The notes under the pieces: model-generated
The model's database searches: none
The model's input: only the letters and a program-made list of their open reading frames with translations
What the model was told of the DNA's origin: nothing
Shown: one piece after another, positions 15,260-24,074 of the stretch
Numbering within the stretch: position 1 is the first letter of the stretch
Layout: each line of letters opens with the position of its first letter
Position numbers and translations under genes: made by a program
Assembly: GCF_001679645.1 (NCBI RefSeq)
Contig: NZ_LRUN01000030.1
Coordinates: 1 to 64,000 of the forward strand
Source of the DNA: Pseudomonas bananamidigenes
GTDB taxonomy: Bacteria; Pseudomonadota; Gammaproteobacteria; Pseudomonadales; Pseudomonadaceae
Direction: 5' to 3'
Length of the DNA stretch: 64,000 nucleotides

Positions 15260-17161
15260 TCAGGCGCCGATGATCCCGCCATCCTCGCGGGTAATCGCCA
15301 TCACCGAAGAGCGCGGCTTGCCGTTCGGCAAATGCTCGGGGAAGGTCGAACCGCCGTTCTCGCCCGGATGCTGAATCCCGACAAACAGGGTTTTCTGGTC
15401 AGGCGAGAAGGTGATTCCGGTGACCTCGCAACCGATCGGCCCGACCATGAACCGGCGAATCTCTCCGCTCCTGGGGTCGGCGCAGAGCATCTGGTTGTTG
15501 CCCATCCCGGCAAAGTCCCCGGCGTTGCTCGAATCACCGTCGGTGAGAATCCACAGTCGGCCCGCCTTGTCGAAACCGAGGCCGTCCGGGCTGTTGAACA
15601 TGTTCTGCGGGGTGATGTTCGACGAGCCGCCCTTTGGCGTTCCGGCGTGCACGCTCGGGTTGCCGGCGACCACGAACAGATCCCAGGCAAAGGTTCTGGA
15701 GCCGTGATCATCGCGGTCGGTACGCCAGCGCAGAATCTGCCCGTAGACGTTCTTCTCGCGCGGGTTCGGACCACCCACCGGTTGCCCGTCTTCGCCGCGT
15801 TTGGCGTTGTTGGTCAGGGTGCAATAGACCTGGCCGTCTTTCGGGCTGACCACGATCCACTCCGGACGGTCCATGCGTGTGGCGCCGACTACGCTGGCTG
15901 CCAGGCGTGCGTGGATCAGCACTTCAGCCTGATCGGCAAAACCGCTGCTGGCGTCGATGCCGTTCTTGCCGTGGGTCAGTTCGATCCACTGGCCCTGGCC
16001 TTTCGGATGGTCGGGGTTGCCGTCGCCCGCGTCGAACTTCGCCACGTACAGGGTTCCGTGATCGAGGATGTCGCGGTTGGCTTTGGCGTTGCGGTGATTG
16101 ATGCGGTCGCGGCTGACGAATTTATAGATGAACTCGCCGCGTTCGTCGTCGCCCATGTACACCACGGCGCGACCATCGTCGGTCTCGGCCAGGGCGGCGT
16201 TTTCGTGTTTGAAGCGACCGAGGGCGGTACGTTTGACCGGGGTCGACTGCGGATCGAACGGGTCGATTTCCACCACCCAGCCGTGACGGTTCAGCTCGTT
16301 CGGGTTCTTCGCCATGTCGAAGCGCGGATCGAACGGATGCCAGTTGATCTCGCGGCTGGCGGCTGTCACGCCGTAGCGTTTCTGCGCCGGGTCGAACTGT
16401 TGCTGGGCGTTGCTGCTGCCGAAACAGTCGGTGAAGTTCTCTTCGCAGGTCAGGTAAGTGCCCCACGGCGTCTTGCCGTTGGCGCAGTTCTGGAAGGTGC
16501 CGAGAACTTTCCTGCCATGCTTGTCGGCACTGGTTTTCATCAGTTCATGGCCAGCCGCCGGACCGCTGATGCGCAGCGGCGAGTTGCCGTGAATGCGGCG
16601 GTTGTAGCGTGAGCCCTGGACGAACTGCCACTGGCCGTTCCTGCGCGCCACTTCGATCACCGACACCCCTTCGCAGGCCAAGGCCTTGCGCACGTCTTCC
16701 GCCGACTGCGGCAGACCGCCATGGGGGTAGAGGTAGCGGTAGTTGGTGTATTCGTTGTTGATCGCCATCAGGGCGCGATTTTTGTCGTCCGGAAAGGCGA
16801 ACAGGCTCATGCCGTCGTTGTTGTCGCCGAACTGCACTTCCTGTGCAGCTGCAGTGCCGTTGCCGCTGGGGTCGAAGGCCGGGCCGTTATTGTGCAGGGG
16901 CTGGCCCCAGCTGATCAGTACCGACGACTTGTAGCCCTTGGGCAGGCTGATGACGTCGGTAGTGGCGGCCGGAATGCTGTCGAAGCCGAGCAGGCGGCTG
17001 TTGCCGGCGCTGACACCGGTGGCCAGCGCGCTACGGCTCAACAGGCTGCCGCCAAGAAACATCGCCGCACCGCACAGTGCGCCGGCACCGATGAAACCGC
17101 GACGGCTCATGCCGACCATTTTTTCCAGGTCTGTGGATTGGTTTTCTTCTAATAGGCTCAC
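15260..17161 (-). CDS. phoX: PhoX-family alkaline phosphatase (DUF839), Tat-exported
   Basis: A 633-residue exported phosphomonoesterase of the PhoX class, which uses calcium and iron and releases phosphate from organic esters in the periplasm. The N-terminus has a twin-arginine signal (MSRRGFIGAGALCGAAMFLGG, about 18-38) after a short cytoplasmic extension. The body contains the family blocks DNNDGMSLFAFPDD, GTYLTCEENFTDCFG (about 233-247, conserved metal-site Cys and Glu) and YMGDDERGEFIYKFVS. The start is a GTG with a ribosome site GGGAG six bases upstream; the neighbouring ATG is out of frame. No Pho box was found. Other DUF839 proteins of unknown activity look similar, so the enzyme assignment is by family. 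Confidence 0.87.
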   Translation of the reverse strand: MSLLEENQSTDLEKMVGMSRRGFIGAGALCGAAMFLGGSLLSRSALATGVSAGNSRLLGFDSIPAATTDVISLPKGYKSSVLISWGQPLHNNGPAFDPSGNGTAAAQEVQFGDNNDGMSLFAFPDDKNRALMAINNEYTNYRYLYPHGGLPQSAEDVRKALACEGVSVIEVARRNGQWQFVQGSRYNRRIHGNSPLRISGPAAGHELMKTSADKHGRKVLGTFQNCANGKTPWGTYLTCEENFTDCFGSSNAQQQFDPAQKRYGVTAASREINWHPFDPRFDMAKNPNELNRHGWVVEIDPFDPQSTPVKRTALGRFKHENAALAETDDGRAVVYMGDDERGEFIYKFVSRDRINHRNAKANRDILDHGTLYVAKFDAGDGNPDHPKGQGQWIELTHGKNGIDASSGFADQAEVLIHARLAASVVGATRMDRPEWIVVSPKDGQVYCTLTNNAKRGEDGQPVGGPNPREKNVYGQILRWRTDRDDHGSRTFAWDLFVVAGNPSVHAGTPKGGSSNITPQNMFNSPDGLGFDKAGRLWILTDGDSSNAGDFAGMGNNQMLCADPRSGEIRRFMVGPIGCEVTGITFSPDQKTLFVGIQHPGENGGSTFPEHLPNGKPRSSVMAITREDGGIIGA

Positions 17162-17233
17162 ATCAGGCTCCCTGCTTGGTTTTGGCAGCCACCTTAATGA
17201 GAGGCGATGAAGCTTTTGTTGCAGGGCTTGCGG

Positions 17234-17998
17234 CTAGAGCGGTGTGCCGATCAGCACATTGGACGGCGAAAATTGCACCCGCACCGGTTGTTCGACGCTC
17301 AGTTGGCTGGTGCGCAAGTGCAGCGGCTCAGCCAGGGCGCAGAGTGTCTGGCCATTGGGCAGGGCGATGCGCACTTCGCTGGGGCCGTCCTCGGCATCGA
17401 GAATCGCTTCGAGAGTGCCTTCGAGAAGATTGTGACCAGATGTTGCGGCCTGTCCGTTGCCCAACAATTCAAGCCAGCCGGCCTTGATCAATGCCACCAC
17501 TTCGGTGCCGGTTTGCAGTTCCAGATGCACGGTGCTGTCGTGGGTGATCTGCGCGTCGATGCACAGGCCTTCGGCCAGTTCGAGACGGATCAGGTCATTG
17601 CGGCCCTGAGACTCGATGCCGAGGACTTTGCCGCGCAGTTGATTGCGAGCGCTGGTCCTGAGCATCAAACGCCCGAGCAGATCCAGATCGCTGGCGTCTT
17701 CGGCAGCTTCCAGCACCTGCGCCTGCAAGGTTTGCAACTTCTGGTAAAGACGCAGCACCCGTTCGCCTTCGCTGGACAGTCTGGCGCCACCGCCGCCCTT
17801 GCCACCGACCGCCCGCTCGACCAAGGGTTTTTGTGCGAGGTTGTTCAACTCATCAATGGCATCCCACGCTGCCTTGTAACTCAGGCCCGCGCTTTTGGCG
17901 GCGCGGGTGATCGAACCCTGTTCGGCGATGTGTTGCAGCAACGCGATGCGTTGCGGGCGGCGGACGATGTGCTGGGACAACAGGCTGGGCAGAGACAT
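17234..17998 (-). CDS. modE: ModE-like molybdate-responsive regulator
   Basis: A 254-residue DNA-binding regulator. Residues about 15-75 form a LysR-type winged helix (RIALLQHIAEQGSITRAAKSAGLSYKAAWDAIDELNN), followed by GGKGGGGARLSSEGERVL, the typical ModE wing. Two molybdate-binding TOBE domains lie at about 120-185 (TSARNQLRGKVLGIESQGRNDLIRLEL) and 190-254. ModE with molybdate represses mod transport genes and adjusts molybdoenzyme expression. No modABC genes are in the window. The start is the first ATG with family-like sequence; the longer frame runs through the comF 3' end in another phase. Confidence 0.88.
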   Translation of the reverse strand: MSLPSLLSQHIVRRPQRIALLQHIAEQGSITRAAKSAGLSYKAAWDAIDELNNLAQKPLVERAVGGKGGGGARLSSEGERVLRLYQKLQTLQAQVLEAAEDASDLDLLGRLMLRTSARNQLRGKVLGIESQGRNDLIRLELAEGLCIDAQITHDSTVHLELQTGTEVVALIKAGWLELLGNGQAATSGHNLLEGTLEAILDAEDGPSEVRIALPNGQTLCALAEPLHLRTSQLSVEQPVRVQFSPSNVLIGTPL

Positions 17999-18056
17999 GT
18001 CGGGTGCTTTGTGCTGGGCTGATGGAGGAGGACGTTGGCCGCTTGGCGCGTGCGAG

Positions 18057-18797
18057 TCAAGCCGCGTCGCCCGGTTTCGGTGTGCGGGCCAGGCAGTACA
18101 CGTCGACCCGTGTGGCGCCGGCGTCCACCAGCAGCCGCGCCAATGCCTGGGCCGTGGCACCGGTGGTCAGTACATCATCGACCAACGCCAGATGCCGGCC
18201 GCGCACGTTGGTCTGCGGCAGCAGATTGAAGGCGTTGCGCAGATTGCGTTTGCGCGCCTTGGCATCCAGTGCCTGCTGGGCGTCGGTGTCCTGGATACGT
18301 CGCAGGATATGTTCTTCACAGGGCACATCCAGTCGCTTGCCGAGCCACTGCGCGAGCATGGCCGCCTGATTGAAGCCGCGTTGCCGCAGACGCTTGTCCG
18401 CCAATGGCACCGGCAGCAAGGCATCCGGGCGCGGGAGGTCTTCGTCGAAGCGATGTTGCAGAAACTGGGCGAAAACCTCGCCCATCAAGTTGCCAAAGGG
18501 CCATTTGGCGTTGTGTTTGAAGCGGGTGATCAGGCTGTCCACCGGAAACCCGTAAGACCAGGGCACCACCACCTGTTCGAAGGCGGGCGGATTCCTCAGG
18601 CAGTCGCCGCAGGTCAGGCCTGCTGCGGGCAGCGGCAATGCGCAAGTCATGCATTGATCGCCCAGCCAGGGCAGGTCGGTTTCGCATGCGGTGCAGAGGG
18701 GGGTATCGGTTTCCGCCGGCTCATCGCAAAGCAAGCAGGATTGGTTGTTATTTAACCAGATGTAAACCTGCATTTCTTGATGTGGTTGACAGTGCAT
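18057..18797 (-). CDS. ComF family phosphoribosyltransferase-like protein
   Basis: A 246-residue cytoplasmic protein of the ComF/GntX family. The N-terminus holds a four-Cys zinc-finger-like region (CLLCDEPAETDTPLCTAC, then CMTCALPLP and CGDC, about 20-70). The C-terminal half is a type I phosphoribosyltransferase fold with the PRPP loop LALVDDVLTTGATAQAL (about 207-223). Relatives take part in DNA uptake and in use of external DNA, though the reaction is not established. It is divergent from bioB, as in many gammaproteobacteria, with about 90 bases between the two starts. Confidence 0.9.
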   Translation of the reverse strand: MHCQPHQEMQVYIWLNNNQSCLLCDEPAETDTPLCTACETDLPWLGDQCMTCALPLPAAGLTCGDCLRNPPAFEQVVVPWSYGFPVDSLITRFKHNAKWPFGNLMGEVFAQFLQHRFDEDLPRPDALLPVPLADKRLRQRGFNQAAMLAQWLGKRLDVPCEEHILRRIQDTDAQQALDAKARKRNLRNAFNLLPQTNVRGRHLALVDDVLTTGATAQALARLLVDAGATRVDVYCLARTPKPGDAA

Positions 18798-18888
18798 GAC
18801 TCTTCCTTAAATATGCCGAACATCCGTGTCGTGCCTGTGGGTATTCCGTTTCCCCAGGCGTAAGCCAAGCATAACCAAGGAACCACCC

Positions 18889-19944
18889 ATGAGCGCCAGC
18901 ACCACTGCCTCCCTGCGTCACGACTGGACTTTGGCCGAAGTCAAAGCACTCTTCGTTCAGCCGTTCAACGACTTGCTGTTCCAGGCGCAGACGGTGCACC
19001 GCGCGCATTTCGATGCCAACCGCGTCCAGGTTTCCACCCTGTTGTCGATCAAGACCGGCGCCTGCCCGGAAGATTGCAAATATTGTCCACAGTCGGGTCA
19101 CTACAACACCGGCCTGGAAAAAGAAAAGCTGATGGAAGTGCAGAAAGTCCTTGAAGAGGCTGCCCGCGCCAAGGCCATTGGCTCGACACGATTCTGCATG
19201 GGAGCTGCGTGGAAGCACCCGTCGGCCAAGGACATGCCCTACGTGTTGAAAATGGTCGAAGGCGTTAAGGCCATGGGCCTGGAAACCTGCATGACCCTCG
19301 GTCGTCTCGACCAGGAGCAGACCGAAGCTTTGGCCAAGGCCGGCCTCGACTACTACAACCATAACCTCGACACCTCGCCGGAGTTCTACGGCAGCATCAT
19401 CACCACCCGCACCTACAGCGAGCGTCTGCAGACCCTGGCCTACGTGCGCGATGCCGGCATGAAAATCTGCTCCGGCGGCATCCTCGGCATGGGCGAGTCC
19501 CTCGATGACCGCGCGAACCTGCTGATTCAGCTGGCCAACCTGCCGGAGCATCCGGAGTCGGTGCCGATCAACATGCTGGTGAAAGTGGCCGGCACGCCGC
19601 TGGAAAACGCCGACGACGTCGATCCGTTCGACTTCATCCGCATGCTCGCCGTGGCGCGGATCCTGATGCCGCAATCCCACGTGCGCCTGTCCGCCGGCCG
19701 CGAGGCAATGAACGAGCAGATGCAGGCCCTGGCGTTCTTCGCCGGCGCCAACTCGATTTTCTACGGCGACAAACTGCTGACCACCGCCAACCCGCAGGCC
19801 GACAAGGACATGCAGCTGTTCGCACGTCTGGGCATTCAGCCGGAAGCCCGTGAAGAGCATGCCGACGAAGTGCATCAGGCCGCCATCGAGCAGGCGCTGG
19901 TGGAACAGAAGAGCAGCGAGCAGTTTTACAACGCGGCGGTCTGA
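18889..19944 (+). CDS. bioB: biotin synthase
   Basis: A radical-SAM enzyme of 351 residues that inserts sulfur into dethiobiotin, the last step of biotin synthesis. The cluster motif CPEDCKYC (Cx3Cx2C) is at about 56-63. Downstream are the family blocks [24 protein letters not shown] and GILGMGES. I chose the ATG giving [13 protein letters not shown], preceded by AAGGAAC. It heads the bioBFHCD run. bioA is not in the window, which is normal for pseudomonads. Confidence 0.98.
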   Translation: MSASTTASLRHDWTLAEVKALFVQPFNDLLFQAQTVHRAHFDANRVQVSTLLSIKTGACPEDCKYCPQSGHYNTGLEKEKLMEVQKVLEEAARAKAIGSTRFCMGAAWKHPSAKDMPYVLKMVEGVKAMGLETCMTLGRLDQEQTEALAKAGLDYYNHNLDTSPEFYGSIITTRTYSERLQTLAYVRDAGMKICSGGILGMGESLDDRANLLIQLANLPEHPESVPINMLVKVAGTPLENADDVDPFDFIRMLAVARILMPQSHVRLSAGREAMNEQMQALAFFAGANSIFYGDKLLTTANPQADKDMQLFARLGIQPEAREEHADEVHQAAIEQALVEQKSSEQFYNAAV

Positions 19945-20011
19945 TCGCCCGTTCTTCTCAGGTGCTGCTTCGGGCGGCGCCTGCTGATTCATTTGCCACC
20001 GTGAGGCTTGC

Positions 20012-21190
20012 ATGTCTTTCGATCTCGCCGCACGCCTTGCTACTCGTCGTGCCGAAAATCTCTATCGCCGGCGACCGCTGCTTGAAAGCCCGCAAGGGCC
20101 GCAAGTGGTGGTCGACGGTCAACCACTGCTGGCGTTCTGCAACAACGATTACCTGGGCCTGGCCAATCATCCGCAAGTGATCGAAGCCTGGCGTGCCGGT
20201 GCCGAACGCTGGGGCGTTGGTGGCGGAGCGTCGCATCTGGTGATCGGCCACAGCGGCCCGCATCACGAACTGGAAGAGGCCCTGGCCGACCTCACGGGCC
20301 GCCCGCGTGCACTGTTGTTCACTACCGGTTACATGGCCAACCTCGGCGCGGTCACGGCGCTGGTCGGGCAGGGCGATACGGTGCTGGAAGACCGGCTCAA
20401 TCATGCGTCGCTGCTGGATGCCGGATTGTTGTCCGGCGCACGCTTCAATCGCTATCTGCACAACGACGCCGGCAGCCTGGCCAAGCGTCTGGAGAAAGCC
20501 ACCGGCAATACGCTGGTGGTCACCGACGGCGTGTTCAGCATGGACGGCGATCTGGCCGACCTGCCGGCGTTGGCCCGAGAGACCAAGGCCAAAGGTGCGT
20601 GGCTGATGGTCGACGACGCCCACGGTTTCGGTCCGCTGGGCGCGAGCGGTGGCGGGATCGTCGAGCATTTTGGTTTGAGCCAGGAGGACGTTCCGGTGCT
20701 GATCGGCACGCTCGGCAAAGCGTTCGGCACGGCGGGCGCGTTCGTGGCCGGCAGCGAAGAATTGATCGAAAGCCTGATCCAGTTTGCCCGCCCCTACATT
20801 TACACCACCAGCCAGCCGCCGGCGCTGGCCTGCGCGACGCTGAAAAGTCTGGAACTGCTGCGCAGCGAACACTGGCGCCGCGAGCATCTGCAAACGCTGA
20901 TCCGCCAGTTCCGTCAGGGTGCCGAACAGATTGGTCTGGAACTGATGGACAGCTTCACGCCGATCCAGCCGATCCTGATCGGTGATGCCGGTCGGGCCGT
21001 GCGTCTGTCGCAAATGCTGCGTGAGCGGGGGCTGATGGTCACCGCGATCCGTCCGCCGACCGTGCCTGCCGGCAGTGCGCGGCTGCGGGTCACCCTGACC
21101 GCCGCCCACAGTGAAGCGCAGGTGCAACTATTGTTGGAAGGACTGGCCGATTGCTTTGCCCAACTGAAGTCGGAGCCAAGCCATGCGTGA
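20012..21190 (+). CDS. bioF: 8-amino-7-oxononanoate synthase
   Basis: A PLP enzyme of 392 residues that condenses pimeloyl-ACP (or -CoA) with alanine. Visible blocks are [15 protein letters not shown] (about 43-57), [19 protein letters not shown] (about 70-88), [10 protein letters not shown] (about 206-215, PLP-binding Asp and His) and the lysine in [13 protein letters not shown] (about 233-245). The usual length is about 385. It follows bioB by some 65 bases, and its last codons overlap the start of bioH. Confidence 0.97.
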   Translation: MSFDLAARLATRRAENLYRRRPLLESPQGPQVVVDGQPLLAFCNNDYLGLANHPQVIEAWRAGAERWGVGGGASHLVIGHSGPHHELEEALADLTGRPRALLFTTGYMANLGAVTALVGQGDTVLEDRLNHASLLDAGLLSGARFNRYLHNDAGSLAKRLEKATGNTLVVTDGVFSMDGDLADLPALARETKAKGAWLMVDDAHGFGPLGASGGGIVEHFGLSQEDVPVLIGTLGKAFGTAGAFVAGSEELIESLIQFARPYIYTTSQPPALACATLKSLELLRSEHWRREHLQTLIRQFRQGAEQIGLELMDSFTPIQPILIGDAGRAVRLSQMLRERGLMVTAIRPPTVPAGSARLRVTLTAAHSEAQVQLLLEGLADCFAQLKSEPSHA

Positions 21191-21914
21191 TCGACTGTTT
21201 CTTCTCCCCGGCTGGGGTCTTGGTGTTTCCCCCCTGGAACCGTTGGCGGCGGCGCTGCGCGGGCTCGATGAACACCTGACGGTGGAAATCGAACCGTTGC
21301 CGGAACTGGAATCCAGCGATCCTGCGCACTGGCTCGATGAGCTGGATGAGCGCATTCCCCAGAACGTCTGGCTCGGCGGCTGGTCGCTGGGAGGGATGCT
21401 GGCTTCAGAGCTGGCGGCGCGGCGTGGTGAACATTGCTGCGGCTTGCTGACACTGGCGAGCAATCCTTCTTTCGTTGCTCATGAACAGTGGCCGAGCGCG
21501 ATGCCGGGGGAAACATTTGATGCGTTTCTGGCGGGCTGCAGTGCTGACCCGCGTCAGACCCTCAAGCGTTTTTCGCTCCTGTGCGCTCAGGGTGCACAGG
21601 ACTCTCGCGGCTTGTCGCGACTGTTGCTGGGCGGTGCGCCGAGTACTTCTCCGGCAGCGGTGATGGCGGGCCTGGAACTGCTGGCACAACTCGATACCCG
21701 TGACGCCTTGCAGGCATTTCGTGGCCCGCAATTTCATCTGTTCGCAGGGCTCGACGGGTTGGTGCCGGCAGAGGCAGCGGGGCAAGTGTTCGCGTTGCTG
21801 GCGGATGTCGAAGTCGGTCTGATCGAACAGGCCAGCCACGGGTTTCTTCTGGAGGATCCCCACGGTGTGGCGGGGGCGATCCAGGCATTTTTACATGAGT
21901 GCGGTGATGACTGA
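21183..21914 (+). CDS. bioH: pimeloyl-ACP methyl ester carboxylesterase
   Basis: An alpha/beta hydrolase of 243 residues that removes the methyl group from pimeloyl-ACP methyl ester and so ends pimelate-moiety assembly. The nucleophile elbow is GWSLGG (about 66-71, Ser in GxSxG). The acidic residue lies in [10 protein letters not shown] (about 185-194) and the His in [13 protein letters not shown] (about 214-226). The N-terminal LLPGWGLG matches the oxyanion strand of BioH. It overlaps bioF by eight bases and bioC by eight, showing tight coupling. Confidence 0.95.
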   Translation: MRDRLFLLPGWGLGVSPLEPLAAALRGLDEHLTVEIEPLPELESSDPAHWLDELDERIPQNVWLGGWSLGGMLASELAARRGEHCCGLLTLASNPSFVAHEQWPSAMPGETFDAFLAGCSADPRQTLKRFSLLCAQGAQDSRGLSRLLLGGAPSTSPAAVMAGLELLAQLDTRDALQAFRGPQFHLFAGLDGLVPAEAAGQVFALLADVEVGLIEQASHGFLLEDPHGVAGAIQAFLHECGDD

Positions 21915-22719
21915 TTTGTCTTTTGCTGCGCTGCCCGGCGGCTTGCCTGACAAGCGCCAGGTAGCGGCTTCCTTTTCCCGCGCCGCGGCCAGTTACGACA
22001 GTGTGGCCGAGTTGCAGCGCGATGTCGGTACGCAGTTGTTGAACCGTCTGCCGACGGGTTTTCTGCCACGACGCTGGCTGGATCTGGGCTGTGGCACCGG
22101 CTATTTCACCCGTTCATTGGCCGAACGTTTTACCGATAGTGAAGGATTGGCGCTGGATATCGCCGAGGGCATGCTCGATCACGCCCGGCCTTTGGGCGGT
22201 GCCATGCATTTTATCGCGGGTGATGCCGAACGCTTGCCGTTGCAGGAGTCGACCTGCGATCTGATTTTCTCCAGTCTGGCGGTGCAGTGGTGTGCGGACT
22301 TCGAATCGGTGCTCGGCGAAGCTTTCCGGGTGCTCAAGCCGGGTGGGATTTTCGCGTTTGCTAGTCTTTGTGCAGGAACGCTGTATGAATTGCGCGACAG
22401 TTGGCGGCAGGTCGATGGTCTGGTGCATGTCAATCGCTTCCGCGAGTTCGCCCGCTACGAACAATTGTGCGCAGTCAGTGGTTTGCGCACGGTCAGCCTG
22501 GAGAACCGGCCGCATGTGTTGCATTACCCGGATGTGCGCAGTCTGACCCATGAACTCAAGGCGCTGGGTGCGCATAACCTGAACCCTGGTCGTCCGGGCG
22601 GTCTGACCGGGCGGGCGCGGATTCTGGGACTGGTCGAAGCGTACGAGCAGTTTCGTCAGCCTCACGGTTTGCCGGCGACTTATCAGGTGGTCTACGCCGT
22701 GTTGGAGAAACCCTTATGA
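21907..22719 (+). CDS. bioC: malonyl-ACP O-methyltransferase
   Basis: A SAM-dependent methyltransferase of about 270 residues that masks malonyl-ACP so that fatty acid synthase can build the pimeloyl chain. The SAM motif I is [19 protein letters not shown] (about 56-74), and [27 protein letters not shown] gives motifs II and III. It begins with the family-typical [22 protein letters not shown]. The start could be 21895 (MSAV...) or 21907; the latter gives the ATGACTGA overlap with bioH. Confidence 0.95.
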   Translation: MTDLSFAALPGGLPDKRQVAASFSRAAASYDSVAELQRDVGTQLLNRLPTGFLPRRWLDLGCGTGYFTRSLAERFTDSEGLALDIAEGMLDHARPLGGAMHFIAGDAERLPLQESTCDLIFSSLAVQWCADFESVLGEAFRVLKPGGIFAFASLCAGTLYELRDSWRQVDGLVHVNRFREFARYEQLCAVSGLRTVSLENRPHVLHYPDVRSLTHELKALGAHNLNPGRPGGLTGRARILGLVEAYEQFRQPHGLPATYQVVYAVLEKPL

Positions 22720-23396
22720 GCGCAGCCTATTTCATTACCGGAACCGACACCGATGTCGGCAAGACCACCGTGGCCGCCGGGCTGCTGCATGCCGCCAGGT
22801 CGATGGGATTGAGTACGGCGGCGGGTAAACCGGTGGCATCCGGTTGCATCGTGACGCCCAAGGGTTTGCGCAATTCCGATGCCTTGGCATTGCAGGCCGA
22901 ATGTTCCGTTCCGTTGACTTATCAACAGGTCAATCCTGTGGCGTTCGAACCGGCCATCGCGCCGCATCTGGCGGCCCGCGAGGCAGGCGTGGCGCTGACC
23001 GTGCAATCGTTGCTGGCGTCGATGCGCGAGATCCTGGCCATGAACGCCGACTTCACGTTGATTGAAGGCGCGGGTGGCTGGCGGGTGCCGTTGGCGGATC
23101 AGGATAATCTGTCGGACCTGGCCATTGCGCTGAATCTGCCGGTGATTCTGGTGGTGGGTGTACGCCTTGGGTGTATCAGCCATGCATTGCTGACTGCCGA
23201 AGCGATTGCCCGTGACGGGCTGCAACTGGCCGGTTGGGTGGCGAACATCATCGATCCGAAGACTTCGCGGCTGGAGGAAAACCTCGCGACGCTGGCCGAG
23301 CGCATTCCGGCGCCGTGTCTGGGACGCGTGCCCAAGCTCAAGGCGGTCAGCGCCGAGTCGGTCGCCGAGCATTTGCAACTGGATCTGCTTGACTGA
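22716..23396 (+). CDS. bioD: dethiobiotin synthetase
   Basis: An ATP-dependent carboxylase of 226 residues that forms the ureido ring of dethiobiotin. The P-loop is [18 protein letters not shown] (about 7-24), and the substrate region is [21 protein letters not shown] (about 112-132). It overlaps bioC by four bases (ATGA) and closes the operon. Confidence 0.97.
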   Translation: MSAAYFITGTDTDVGKTTVAAGLLHAARSMGLSTAAGKPVASGCIVTPKGLRNSDALALQAECSVPLTYQQVNPVAFEPAIAPHLAAREAGVALTVQSLLASMREILAMNADFTLIEGAGGWRVPLADQDNLSDLAIALNLPVILVVGVRLGCISHALLTAEAIARDGLQLAGWVANIIDPKTSRLEENLATLAERIPAPCLGRVPKLKAVSAESVAEHLQLDLLD

Positions 23397-23502
23397 TTCT
23401 GGCTATGACAAGGCACTGTGCCATTAGTGTTTTTGACGGGTGTTTTTCTGACGTCTCTGGTTCAATGACACCCATTGATCCTTCCCAAGGATGAGCGCTC
23501 CC

Positions 23503-23799
23503 ATGGAAATCTCTGGAAACACAGCTTTTTATGCAGGTCTGAGCACCATTCAGACCGGGCAGAACCGCGTCGATCAGGCGGCCAGCCAGATCGCCAACAG
23601 CACCATCGAACGCTCGGTCACCAGCCAGTCCTCCGAAGCTCAGGTTGACCGCCTGCGCAGTATCGATCGCAGTCAGCAAATGGACCCGAACAGCGCCATG
23701 GCCGAGATGGCCCAAGGCAAATTTCAAGTGGAGCTGGGCGCGAAAGTCGCCAAGGCGTCCGATGAAATGCTCGGTACGATCATCGATACGTTTGCCTGA
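23503..23799 (+). CDS. small protein resembling a flagellar rod segment
   Basis: A 98-residue protein I cannot name. The N-terminal 35 residues (MEISGNTAFYAGLSTIQTGQNRVDQAASQIANSTI) follow the flagellar rod/hook pattern in which a helix ends in Ala-Ser-x-Ile-Ala-Asn. The C-terminus (FQVELGAKVAKASDEMLGTIIDTFA) resembles the matching C-terminal helix of FlgB/FlgC/FlgG proteins, while the middle folding domain is missing. The ATG at 23503 has a strong ribosome site, AAGGATGAG, seven bases upstream; the ATG at 23491 does not. It has its own terminator and no flagellar neighbours. It may be a cytosolic protein that keeps only the coiled-coil ends. Confidence 0.75.
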   Translation: MEISGNTAFYAGLSTIQTGQNRVDQAASQIANSTIERSVTSQSSEAQVDRLRSIDRSQQMDPNSAMAEMAQGKFQVELGAKVAKASDEMLGTIIDTFA

Positions 23800-23822
23800 T
23801 TGTTCGATATTCGCGTTGCCGG

Positions 23823-23849
23823 ACGCCGCGATTGTTCGCGGCGTTTTTC
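23823..23849 (+). terminator. intrinsic terminator
   Basis: ACGCCGCG-ATTGTT-CGCGGCGT followed by TTTTC: a perfect eight-base stem just downstream of the small rod-like protein gene. Confidence 0.88.
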
Positions 23850-23969
23850 GTTGTAAGTCCTTCTCCCTCAACTAATCTTTTTTCATTGCACATGGCTTTG
23901 TCGGGCGCATGTCGCACTGCTGTGTCCGGCGTTCGGAAAATGTGATGACGAATGGCAAAAGAACGACGC

Positions 23970-23998
23970 TTGACAAGATTTCGGCGTAAACGTATGTT
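23970..23998 (+). promoter_or_regulatory. sigma-70 promoter of the first acyl-CoA dehydrogenase
   Basis: TTGACA (23970-23975), exactly 17 bases, then TATGTT (23993-23998): a near-consensus promoter about 70 bases before the start codon. Both PsrA-like boxes overlap or directly follow the -10. Confidence 0.75.
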
Positions 23999-24013
23999 TC
24001 AAACAACTGTTTG
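23987..24013. promoter_or_regulatory. tandem PsrA-type operators
   Basis: CAAACAACTGTTTG (24000-24013) is a perfect fit to the PsrA box (C/G)AAAC-N4-GTTT(C/G). TAAACGTATGTTTC (23987-24000) abuts it and differs only at the first base. PsrA represses fatty-acid oxidation genes until long-chain acyl ligands bind, so the placement over the -10 fits repression of the dehydrogenase. Confidence 0.72.
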
Positions 24014-24074
24014 ACCGTCACAACAAATCAATGCGGTCGTTCATTCCCGGTTACATCAGCAGAGGTTTATCGCT

